NCBI RefSeq assembly: GCF_001647285.1
Contig: NZ_LRML01000002.1
Coordinates: 310,001-374,000, forward strand
Direction: 5' to 3'
Source of the DNA: Rufibacter roseus
Lineage (GTDB): Bacteria > Bacteroidota > Bacteroidia > Cytophagales > Hymenobacteraceae
Length of the DNA stretch: 64,000 nucleotides
The notes below the pieces were generated by a model. The model was not told where the DNA came from, did no database searches, and was given only the letters and a program-made list of their open reading frames with translations. The position numbers were made by a program, and so were the translations under genes. The stretch's first letter is position 1. Each line of letters starts with the position of its first letter. This document shows positions 28,565 through 36,111 of this stretch, in pieces.

Positions 28565-29782
28565 TTATCGTAATTTCAGGGTCACCAGCGTCAGAATTGC
28601 TAACATCACTCCTACCGTCCAAAAGCGGGAGACAATTTTAGCCTCATGATAACCTAACTTCTGGTAGTGGTGGTGCAGAGGTGACATTTTAAAGATTCTT
28701 CGTCCCTCTCCATATTTCTTTTTGGTGTACTTGAAGTAGCTCACCTGCAGCATGACAGACAGGTTCTCAACTAAGAAAATACCGCACAGCATAGGAATGA
28801 GCAGCTCCTTGCGCAAAATCAAAGCCAGTACCGCTATGATTCCACCAATGGACAAACTACCAGTATCACCCATGAATACTTGAGCCGGGTAAGAGTTATA
28901 CCAAAGGAAACCAACACAAGCACCCACAAAAGCGGTACAGAAAATCACCAACTCCCCCGTATTCGGTATGTACATGATGTCAAAATAATCGGCGAAGATA
29001 GCGTTACCAGACACCCATGCAAAAGCTGCCAGGGTAGTGCCAATAATAGCCGATGTTCCAGCCGCCAAACCGTCGATGCCGTCAGTAATGTTGGCTCCGT
29101 TTGAGACAGCAGTGATGATAAGAATAACCAGCGGGATGTACAGGAATCGAGCATAAGAACCTAATACCGGACTAGCGAAACTGAAGAAGTTGTGGTAATC
29201 TAGCTCGTTGTTTTTGGTGAAGGGCACGGTGGTGATCATTTTTCTAACATCGGCAAAAGAGCTGCCAACATCAATCGCAGAGGTACCATGATCAGTGAAA
29301 TACTGGCGCACTACCACATCTTCTGAAAAGAAAAGAGTAACTCCCACAATCAGACCCAAACCTACCTGGCCTATAATCTTGAACTTGCCGGCCAAACCTT
29401 CTTTGTTCTTTTTGAATACCTTAATATAGTCATCCAGAAAACCAATGGCGCCTAACCAAATGGTAGAAACCAGCATGAGAATAATGTAAACATTGCTCAA
29501 GCGGGCCAACAAAATGGTAGGCAACAAAATGGCGAGCAAAATGATAAGGCCACCCATGGTAGGAGTTCCCTTCTTTTCCATCTGTCCCTCCAGACCTAAA
29601 TCTCTGATAGATTCACCTACCTGCTTCCGCTGTAGCAGTTTAATAAGGCGCCCACCAAATATCATAGCAATAAGCAACGACAGCAATGCCGCCAAACCAG
29701 CTCTGAACGAGATGTACTGGAACACGCCTGCGCCTAGGACGTCAAACTGTTGGTCTAAGTATCTGAAAAGGTAATAAAGCAT
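28565..29782 (-). CDS. mraY: phospho-MurNAc-pentapeptide transferase
   Basis: Makes lipid I at the cytoplasmic membrane, 405 residues, about ten helices. [27 protein letters not shown] (Asp pair of the active site), [12 protein letters not shown] and [15 protein letters not shown] are the family motifs. The start is set at the ATG at 29782 (MLYYLFRYL); nine extra in-frame codons upstream lack support. Longer than the E. coli protein through an inserted loop around residues 185-210, as is usual in Bacteroidota. Confidence 0.97.
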   Translation of the reverse strand: MLYYLFRYLDQQFDVLGAGVFQYISFRAGLAALLSLLIAMIFGGRLIKLLQRKQVGESIRDLGLEGQMEKKGTPTMGGLIILLAILLPTILLARLSNVYIILMLVSTIWLGAIGFLDDYIKVFKKNKEGLAGKFKIIGQVGLGLIVGVTLFFSEDVVVRQYFTDHGTSAIDVGSSFADVRKMITTVPFTKNNELDYHNFFSFASPVLGSYARFLYIPLVILIITAVSNGANITDGIDGLAAGTSAIIGTTLAAFAWVSGNAIFADYFDIMYIPNTGELVIFCTAFVGACVGFLWYNSYPAQVFMGDTGSLSIGGIIAVLALILRKELLIPMLCGIFLVENLSVMLQVSYFKYTKKKYGEGRRIFKMSPLHHHYQKLGYHEAKIVSRFWTVGVMLAILTLVTLKLR

Positions 29783-29844
29783 CTGTTTTGGGTTTAGGAT
29801 TAGGAGCATTCATTTATTCCTCCCCTCCATATCAGTCTGTATGT

Positions 29845-31308
29845 CTATTTCTGAAGAAGGGCAAACGCCTCCAACAGTACTTGTTTATCATCAAAGGGCG
29901 ACCGCACGCCTTTTACTTCCTGGTAAGTTTCGTGGCCTTTACCAGCCACCAGAATAATATCCTCGGGCTCAGCCAGCAACACCGCTGTTTTAATGGCCTC
30001 CCTTCTATCTACCACTGACAAGGCTTTTTTAAGATCTGTCGTCTTTACACCGCTTTGCATTTGGTTCAGTATTTCCTGCGGATCTTCGTTTCGCGGATTA
30101 TCAGAGGTCATGATCACGCGGTCGCTCAAGCGAGCGGCCAGGTCCGCCATGACCGGACGCTTAGCGGCATCTCGGTTACCGCCACAGCCTACCACTGTTA
30201 TTACTTTTTGGTCTGGCCTCCGGATCTGCTGAATGGTTTGCAGCACGTTCTCCAGCGCATCTGGCGTATGGGCATAGTCTACAATGCCTGTAATCTGCCC
30301 CTCAGACACCACGTAATCAAACCGGCCAGCGGCTGAAGTAAGACTAGACAAACTGGCCAGCACCTCTTGCGGATCTTCACCCAACAAAATGGCAGAGCCA
30401 TATACCGCCAGCAAATTATAGGCATTGAAGGTACCAATCAGTCGAAACCAAACTTCCTGCCCCTCCAGCTCCAGCTGTAAACCCTGAATGGTGTTATCAA
30501 CCAGGCGGGCTTTAAAATCTGCTTCTTTGCGTAAGGCGTAAGTATATTTCTCGCCTTTGGTGTTTTGCAGCATGACCATGCCTCGTTTGTCATCTGAATT
30601 CACCAGTGCAAACGCTTTTTTAGGCAGCCGGTCGAAGAATAGCTTTTTAGCTTTAATGTACTCGTCAAACGTGCCGTGATAGTCTAGGTGGTCATGGGTG
30701 ATGTTGGTAAAAACCGCACCTGAAAACTTAGCGCCTGTTACGCGGTGCTGCACCAATGCATGTGAACTCACCTCCATGAATGCATGCGTACACCCGGCTT
30801 TTACCATTTGCGCGAATAAGGCCTGCAGCGTAATGGCGTCTGGTGTGGTGTGCGTGGCCGGAATAACGGTTTCGTTGATTTGATTCTGAACCGTAGAAAT
30901 TAGCCCGGTATTGTAGCCTAGTTCTCTGAAAAGCTTGTGCAGCAGCGTCACACAAGTGGTTTTGCCGTTTGTTCCGGTTACGCCAACCAGCTTCAGTTTT
31001 TTAGTTGGGTTGCCATAAAACTCAGCGGCCACCAGCCCCATGGCTTCTGCCACATCCTGCACCTGCACAAAAGCTACATGATCAGGTGTGTTTTGGGGCA
31101 GTTTTTCGCAAAACACGGCAGAAACGCCCTGCTCCACCGCCATTGGTATAAAATCATGACCATCGCGCAGCGTTCCGGGTATGGCAAAGAAAGCCACCCC
31201 AGGTGCAGCCTGGCGGGAATCCATTGTTAACGCAGAAAGCTCGGGGTTAGCGGGCCCGAGCAATTGCGTTGGCTGGAGTACCTGTAGCAGGTTTTCTAGT
31301 TGCGCCAT
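29845..31308 (-). CDS. murE: UDP-MurNAc-tripeptide synthetase, meso-diaminopimelate type
   Basis: Third Mur ligase, 487 residues. MDSRQAAPGVAFFAIPG binds the uridine end, GVTGTNGKTTCVTLLHKLF is the ATP loop near residue 110, TNITHDHLDYHGT the Mg site. SDNPRNEDP holds the DNPR motif that in MurE marks meso-diaminopimelate rather than lysine as substrate, so the cell wall should be of the DAP type. Its start lies 62 bases inside the end of ftsI. A Pal40-like stretch encodes SAVFCEKLPQNT in the N-terminal domain. Confidence 0.97.
   Translation of the reverse strand: MAQLENLLQVLQPTQLLGPANPELSALTMDSRQAAPGVAFFAIPGTLRDGHDFIPMAVEQGVSAVFCEKLPQNTPDHVAFVQVQDVAEAMGLVAAEFYGNPTKKLKLVGVTGTNGKTTCVTLLHKLFRELGYNTGLISTVQNQINETVIPATHTTPDAITLQALFAQMVKAGCTHAFMEVSSHALVQHRVTGAKFSGAVFTNITHDHLDYHGTFDEYIKAKKLFFDRLPKKAFALVNSDDKRGMVMLQNTKGEKYTYALRKEADFKARLVDNTIQGLQLELEGQEVWFRLIGTFNAYNLLAVYGSAILLGEDPQEVLASLSSLTSAAGRFDYVVSEGQITGIVDYAHTPDALENVLQTIQQIRRPDQKVITVVGCGGNRDAAKRPVMADLAARLSDRVIMTSDNPRNEDPQEILNQMQSGVKTTDLKKALSVVDRREAIKTAVLLAEPEDIILVAGKGHETYQEVKGVRSPFDDKQVLLEAFALLQK
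31088..31127. repeat. possible Pal40 copy inside murE
   Basis: GTGTTTTGGGGCAGTTTTTC followed by GCAAAACACGGCAGAAACGC. Both arms are recognisable, but the frame relative to the palindrome differs by one base from the murC, murD and comEC copies. Confidence 0.45.
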
Positions 31309-33400
31309 GTTTACTTAGTGTGATGGTGATGATATTTCCTTTTTGTATTGGCTCTCCTGGTGGAATGCTTTGACTCTCTACTCTTCCCAACCCTATGGCT
31401 CGCACCTTAAGCCCCCGGTTTCCTAACAAAGCAAGTGCGTCTCGCAGGGTCATGTCGCTGACATCGGGTACCTGTAAGTCATTTATCTTAATGGGCTTCA
31501 GGCTTACCGAATGCCGGTTCGTGTCAACTCTCACCCAGTCTTCTGACGGATTTTCAGGATGGGCGCTTACCCCTAGTTTATTACATAATAAGGTTATGTC
31601 TTCCTGGCTGCCAGCATGAAGCACTGGAATTTTAGGGTGCACACCCGCCGGACGACGTACCATTGGTTTATGAATAGCCAGATCTTGTGCATAGGCTTTA
31701 TCAGCTAATTCACGGAATACAGGAGCCGCCACATCGCCACCGTATTGGGCATTTTTGCGTGGACTGTCTATAATCACAATGCAGCTGTACTTTGGCTGAT
31801 CAGCGGGGAAATACCCCACAAAGGAAGTGGAATAGGTTCTGGTGTACTTCCCGTTGATTACTTTACGGGCAGTACCGGTTTTACCAGCCACCTTATAGTC
31901 TTTGCTCCGGACGTTTTTACCGGTACCGTTCTCTACCACCCCTTCCATCATGGCTTTCAGCTGTACCAGTGTCTCTTCAGAGCATATTTTAGGATTCAGC
32001 ACCTTTGCCTCAAACTGCTCCAGCACATCATCGGCACGCTTAATGCTTTTAACAATAATCGGTTGCACCTTCACCCCGTTGTTTGCCACCGCGTTGTAAA
32101 AGGCCAGCGTCTGCAACGGAGAAATCTTTAACTCATAGCCAATAGCCATGGTAGAGAGCGAAGGACGGCTCCAGCTCTTATCTTTTGGTGTTTTGATAAA
32201 TGGAATAGCCTCTCCATTCATTTGAAAGCCCAGCGGCTGGTGCAGGCCGAACTTGTGAAGATAGTCCACGTACTTCTGCGGATCTTTTTCAAACGTCTCT
32301 TGAATCAGCTTGGCCACCCCTACGTTTGAAGACTTCTCAAACACCTCTTGCAGCGTGATCTTGCCATATCCGTGGGTATCGGTTTTCACAGCTCCACCAA
32401 TACGGGCAGAACCAACACCTGTGTCCACAGAATCTTCTAGAGTCAGGTCTGTTTCTTCCAACAGAGCCATCATAGAGGCAAGCTTAAAAGTAGAACCAGG
32501 CTCCGTTCTCCCCTGGTTACCCACCGCATAGTTATAGTCTTCTACATAAACCCCTTCACCCGCACGACCCAAGTTGGCAATAGCTTTGATCCGTCCGGTG
32601 CTTACTTCCATCAAAATCACACAACCATGCGCGGCATCATTGATAGTTAACGCACGGCGTAACGCGCTTTCCGCCACGTCTTGCAGGTTTATGTCAATGG
32701 TGGTTTGAATATCAAAGCCTGGCATAGGCTTTACCTCGGTACCATCATTGATTGGTTTGTTACCTCCTGCCATGCGCTCAAACAACGCCTCACCGTCTTT
32801 GCCGGCTAAATGGCGGTTAAAGCTGTATTCCAGACCCGCTCCATTTTTATCTTCGTTGATAAAACCAATGGTACGTCTGGCCAAAGACCCGAAGGGCAAG
32901 AACCGCCGGTCAATTTTCTCGAAAATCACTCCGCCTTTGTTTTTACCCGCTCTAAAGATTGGCCATTGATTCATCAGCTTCTTATCCTGATAATTGATTA
33001 ATTGACCGTTCAATCTTACGTACCTTCTACCGGCAGCCCTGGCGTTTTTGATTTTCTGACGGTAATAATTTTCCGACCGATCGCCGAAGAACTGGGCTAA
33101 ATAGATGGCCAAAGAATCAACACCTTTATCAAACACGTCTTCTTTAGCAATGGTCGGGTCAAAGGCAACACGGTAAAATGGCAATGACGTCGCCATAATC
33201 CGGTCATCGTCAGAGTAGATGTTCCCGCGCGTGGCCGGAAGGGGCTGGTAATGGAAGCGTTTCTCGTTGGCTATTTCGCGCCAGCGGTCTCCGTCCTTGA
33301 ACTGGATGTAGCCTACCTTGTAAATAATGGCGAACGCAAAAAGACAGATAGCTAAAAAAGCCAGCCGTACGCGCGTTACGATGGACTTCTTAATATTCAT
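31247..33400 (-). CDS. ftsI: septal transpeptidase (penicillin-binding protein) with PASTA domain
   Basis: Division-specific class B PBP, 717 residues. One N-terminal membrane helix (residues ~12-30), a PBP dimer domain, then the transpeptidase with EPGSTFKLASMMAL (SxxK), FEKSSNVGVAKL (SxN) and VAGKTGTARKV (KTG). A PASTA domain follows near the C-terminus (LQVPDVSDMTLRDALALLG to NIITITLS). After PASTA come ~23 further residues rich in Ala, Thr and Arg, encoded where the gene runs into murE. The overlap of 62 bases is longer than usual for dcw genes. Confidence 0.95.
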   Translation of the reverse strand: MNIKKSIVTRVRLAFLAICLFAFAIIYKVGYIQFKDGDRWREIANEKRFHYQPLPATRGNIYSDDDRIMATSLPFYRVAFDPTIAKEDVFDKGVDSLAIYLAQFFGDRSENYYRQKIKNARAAGRRYVRLNGQLINYQDKKLMNQWPIFRAGKNKGGVIFEKIDRRFLPFGSLARRTIGFINEDKNGAGLEYSFNRHLAGKDGEALFERMAGGNKPINDGTEVKPMPGFDIQTTIDINLQDVAESALRRALTINDAAHGCVILMEVSTGRIKAIANLGRAGEGVYVEDYNYAVGNQGRTEPGSTFKLASMMALLEETDLTLEDSVDTGVGSARIGGAVKTDTHGYGKITLQEVFEKSSNVGVAKLIQETFEKDPQKYVDYLHKFGLHQPLGFQMNGEAIPFIKTPKDKSWSRPSLSTMAIGYELKISPLQTLAFYNAVANNGVKVQPIIVKSIKRADDVLEQFEAKVLNPKICSEETLVQLKAMMEGVVENGTGKNVRSKDYKVAGKTGTARKVINGKYTRTYSTSFVGYFPADQPKYSCIVIIDSPRKNAQYGGDVAAPVFRELADKAYAQDLAIHKPMVRRPAGVHPKIPVLHAGSQEDITLLCNKLGVSAHPENPSEDWVRVDTNRHSVSLKPIKINDLQVPDVSDMTLRDALALLGNRGLKVRAIGLGRVESQSIPPGEPIQKGNIITITLSKHGATRKPATGTPANAIARAR

Positions 33401-33821
33401 CTTTCTTTATTACTACTTGAATGGGTGGTGAAGAACTTTCAGCTAAACCAGAAGGGGCCACATTACGGGCTACCTCTGATTGTTTACTGGCCTCCATGTA
33501 ATCTGACTTGAGCGTGGTGTAATCAGCTCGTAAATCTTCTGTATCTCTTTTAGTGCGGTCAATCTGGCGCAGTGTGCGTTCTGCGTAATGGGTGTTGCCA
33601 ATGTAGAACAGCACCACGGTCATCAGAAACAACACTTTAGGCAGGTAGCGCACCGGCAAACCATCCGCGAAAAACCAATCTACTTTGGTGTAGCGGTCCA
33701 GCAACTCAAACAAGCTGGTGCCTTTCTGGCGAGGCGGACGCTCTGGCTCCACCTGTGGCACCTCACGCATGGTGTTCGCCTTTGGCGTGTTTGTTTTCGG
33801 ACGTAAAGTATTGACTGCCAT
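33390..33821 (-). CDS. ftsL: FtsL-like division protein
   Basis: Small bitopic protein, 143 residues: a basic Pro-rich cytoplasmic part of ~65 residues, one membrane helix (VLFLMTVVLFYIG, ~83-97), then a short coiled-coil-like periplasmic part (TLRQIDRTKRDTEDLRADYT). It occupies the ftsL slot between rsmH and ftsI and overlaps ftsI by 11 bases. FtsL is poorly conserved, so the name rests on topology and position. It is expected to bring FtsI/FtsW to the septum. Confidence 0.8.
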   Translation of the reverse strand: MAVNTLRPKTNTPKANTMREVPQVEPERPPRQKGTSLFELLDRYTKVDWFFADGLPVRYLPKVLFLMTVVLFYIGNTHYAERTLRQIDRTKRDTEDLRADYTTLKSDYMEASKQSEVARNVAPSGLAESSSPPIQVVIKKDEY

Positions 33822-33859
33822 ACTTAATCGTAAAAGTGTATTCTATCCCTGCTTCCTCT

Positions 33860-34789
33860 CTATTTTTTTAACGACTCTGGGGTCTCTCTTTTCTCTGCCA
33901 CCCGCAGCTTTGCACTGCGGGACCGATTGTTCTCTTGCAATTCTTGATCACTGGGTACTATGGGCTTTCGCGTCACGGAGTCCAGCGGCTTTATTTCGTT
34001 TCCGAAGAAGTCTTTCTCCACTTCCCCAAAGAATTTGCCTTTGCTGATGTAGTTTTTCACCAGGCGGTCTTCCAGTGAATGGTATGAAATCACGGACAAT
34101 CTACCACCCGGCTTCAAGACCTCCACGGCCTGCTCCAACATCTCCTCCAGGGCTTTCAGTTCATCATTTACCTCAATCCGGAGGGCCTGAAAGACCTGCG
34201 CCAGGTATTTATTTTCCTTACCCTTTGGCGTACAGCCTGCTATGGCTTGCTTAAAATCAGCAATGGTGTCAATTTCTTTTATGTTGCGGGCGCTCACCAC
34301 CTCGCGGGCCAAGGTCTTCGCATTTTTTACCTCCCCGTATAGCCCAAAGATTTTGTGCAGTTGCTCTTCTTCATAGGTATTCACCACCTCTTTGGCCGAC
34401 AAAGGACTGTCTTTGTCCATGCGCATGTCCAGAGGGCCATCAAAACGGGTGGAGAAACCGCGCTCGGCGGTATTGAACTGGTGCGACGAAACGCCCAAAT
34501 CGGCCAGAATGCCGTCTACCTGCCGAGCACCGTACAGGCGCAGGTACTTTTTGAGGTAGCGGAAATTGGCTTTCACAAACGTGAAATTGTCAGAGATAAG
34601 CTTCTCAGACTGCATCTCGGCATCGGTGTCCTGGTCAAAGGAGTATAGCTGCCCTTTGCCCTGCAGTTGCTGCAGAATAAGCGCAGAATGTCCGCCCCCC
34701 CCGAAGGTGACGTCTACATAGATGCCGCCGGGCTTAATGGCCAACGCATCTACCGATTCCTGTAACAAAACGGGCTGGTGATAAGACAT
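33860..34789 (-). CDS. rsmH: 16S rRNA (cytosine-1402-N4) methyltransferase
   Basis: SAM-dependent methyltransferase, 309 residues. MSYHQPVLLQESVDAL, VDVTFGGGGHSALIL (SAM loop), GILADLGVSSHQFN and GGRLSVISYHSLEDRLVKN are all family segments. Formerly mraW. It sits 5 bases after mraZ and starts the body of the dcw cluster. Confidence 0.97.
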   Translation of the reverse strand: MSYHQPVLLQESVDALAIKPGGIYVDVTFGGGGHSALILQQLQGKGQLYSFDQDTDAEMQSEKLISDNFTFVKANFRYLKKYLRLYGARQVDGILADLGVSSHQFNTAERGFSTRFDGPLDMRMDKDSPLSAKEVVNTYEEEQLHKIFGLYGEVKNAKTLAREVVSARNIKEIDTIADFKQAIAGCTPKGKENKYLAQVFQALRIEVNDELKALEEMLEQAVEVLKPGGRLSVISYHSLEDRLVKNYISKGKFFGEVEKDFFGNEIKPLDSVTRKPIVPSDQELQENNRSRSAKLRVAEKRETPESLKK

Positions 34790-34794
34790 GGCCT

Positions 34795-35265
34795 CTATTC
34801 AGTGATAATGGTTGTTGTAGGAGTATCGCCCAGGAATTTCTGCGCCAACTGCGAGAAATTCTGCTGGTCTTTAACTAAGAAATCTTCGTATTTGTCCGGG
34901 TTCCAGATCTCCACCCGGTTGCCGAGCCCCACCACTATGGCTTCTTTCTCAATCTCAGCGTAACGTACCATGGTGCGCGGCAAGATGAAGCGACCTGCGT
35001 TGTCCAGCTCAACTTCGGTGTTGCCCCTGAAGAAGTTCCGCTGGAAATGGCGGTACTCTTCGTTGAACTCATTCAGGCCCGCAACCTTGTCGTAAATCAC
35101 CTTCCATTCCGTTTTGGGGTACAGCACCAGGCATGGCTCAAACCCTCTGGTCAAAACCACTTGGTTTCCAGAAGCTTCCGGAAGGTTGGCTTTGATTTTA
35201 GAAGGCAGCACCAATCTTCCCTTCGGGTCTAGCTTACACTCATATTCGCCGGAGAGGAAGTTCAT
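34795..35265 (-). CDS. mraZ: transcriptional regulator MraZ
   Basis: DNA-binding AbrB-like protein, 156 residues, with two MraZ repeats: MNFLSGEYECKLDPKGRLVL and, near residue 85, GNTEVELDNAGRFILPR. In other bacteria it represses its own dcw promoter. The start at 35265 is chosen because the first repeat begins there; upstream in-frame codons run through the promoter. First gene of the cluster. Confidence 0.95.
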   Translation of the reverse strand: MNFLSGEYECKLDPKGRLVLPSKIKANLPEASGNQVVLTRGFEPCLVLYPKTEWKVIYDKVAGLNEFNEEYRHFQRNFFRGNTEVELDNAGRFILPRTMVRYAEIEKEAIVVGLGNRVEIWNPDKYEDFLVKDQQNFSQLAQKFLGDTPTTTIITE

Positions 35266-35302
35266 GATAAGGTTGGTGGTAACGACAGTTTTAGGTACAA
35301 AA

Positions 35303-35333
35303 CAAAAGTATAAAACCAATTTGTAAAGTCAAC
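35303..35333 (-). promoter_or_regulatory. mraZ/dcw promoter
   Basis: Leftward GGTTGAC (35333-35327 region, TTG at 35332-35330) and TACTTTTG (35310-35303) are spaced 22 bases start to start, a good -33/-7 pair for Bacteroidota. The leader to the mraZ ATG is about 35 bases. Confidence 0.7.
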
Positions 35334-35358
35334 CACTCTTTCCCACTATTTACCACTT

Positions 35359-35405
35359 TGTGGATAAAACATGGTTATCCACCCCACATATCCACATTAT
35401 CCACA
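35359..35405. promoter_or_regulatory. cluster of DnaA-box nonamers
   Basis: Two perfect TTATCCACA nonamers (35359-35367 on the minus strand, 35397-35405 on the plus strand) and two with one mismatch (35375-35383 TTATCCACC, 35388-35396 ATATCCACA) within 47 bases. Two weaker ones follow at 35422-35430 and 35433-35441. They lie 25-95 bases upstream of the -33 element of the dcw promoter. Confidence 0.6.
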
Positions 35406-35489
35406 TATGTTTCCTTCCACTTTGGGATAACTTTTGGATAACATTTGATCCAAAACTAGTAGACTAATGCGTGAAAAAGTGCCAATACG

Positions 35490-35528
35490 CTGTTTTTCAG
35501 CTGTTTTTGCTAAAACATAGCCAAAACG
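35490..35528. repeat. Pal40 copy upstream of the Cys-rich gene
   Basis: CTGTTTTTCAGCTGTTTTTG followed by CTAAAACATAGCCAAAACG (39 bases). The outer arms extend as GC/GC. Confidence 0.65.
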
Positions 35529-35583
35529 CTATCTACAACAGAGCCTGTGGAAGAGAAGTGGTGGAAAGTGGCGCGATTTTCCG

Positions 35584-35591
35584 TAACTTTG
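35584..35591 (+). promoter_or_regulatory. -7 element of the Cys-rich protein gene
   Basis: TAACTTTG is an exact TAnnTTTG ending four bases before the ATG at 35596, the same spacing as at 2906-2918. A nearly leaderless transcript is implied. Confidence 0.45.
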
Positions 35592-35595
35592 CAGC

Positions 35596-36027
35596 ATGCG
35601 TGGGAAACTCCAACACATAGTGCTTCTGGCCATGGCCTTCAGCATTCTGACCGGTTCGGTGGGGATGGCGGCCACGGAACGCTTCTGCGCCATGCTTGGC
35701 ATGGCACCATCGGCTATGGCGGTGGAGAAAATGGAGAAAGCCGGCTGCTGTGCAAAAGAAGAAAAGCCCGTTTGCCCTGATGCCCCCGTGTTAGAGAAGA
35801 AAGACTGTTGCTCCCTTACCACCACTCACCAAAAGCTGGAGGTGGAATCTACCTTAAAGCTCACCAAGGTGGAGATGCTGGCAATTCCTGCTTTCATCTC
35901 TAATCCTTTTCCTTTACCTCCGGTACAAGAGGCTGTTGTACTTAGCACGTGGCCTTTTTACACAGACACCTCGCCTCCGCTGGCGGGCCGTGACCTATTG
36001 CACCGGTTGCACATCCTGAACATTTAG
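35596..36027 (+). CDS. small Cys-rich envelope protein (HYC_CC_PP-like)
   Basis: Protein of 143 residues with an N-terminal signal-like helix (MRGKLQHIVLLAMAFSIL). Cysteines occur as FC (~31), GCC (~50), a single C (~59) and DCC (~70), and PP pairs follow (LPPVQ, SPPLAG). The pattern C-CC-CC-PP resembles a Bacteroidota family known only by that motif and often found beside TonB-dependent receptors for metals. No enzyme motif is present. It is followed at 84 bases by such a receptor and probably belongs with it. Function unknown; metal binding in the periplasm is inference. Confidence 0.7.
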   Translation: MRGKLQHIVLLAMAFSILTGSVGMAATERFCAMLGMAPSAMAVEKMEKAGCCAKEEKPVCPDAPVLEKKDCCSLTTTHQKLEVESTLKLTKVEMLAIPAFISNPFPLPPVQEAVVLSTWPFYTDTSPPLAGRDLLHRLHILNI

Positions 36028-36111
36028 TACTCATTTTTCTCACTGCTGGGCTGAGGCTGCCTTTGCCTGTCTTTCAGCCACTGAAAATGTGTTACTAAAT
36101 GCTTAATTCTA

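Larger units (their letters stand above)
35266..35595. other. dcw control region: promoter, DnaA boxes, Pal40
   Basis: Gap of 330 bases between the divergent mraZ and Cys-rich protein genes. From left to right it holds the dcw promoter (35303-35333), a cluster of DnaA-box-like nonamers (35359-35441), a Pal40 copy (35490-35528) and the -7 element of the rightward gene. MraZ normally binds tandem repeats just downstream of its promoter; I could not identify clear ones here. Confidence 0.7.

Noticed and set aside
35266-35595. Definite chromosomal origin at the DnaA-box cluster
   Set aside because: Boxes alone are not enough: no origin-type neighbour genes and no clear AT-rich unwinding element; kept as a finding only.
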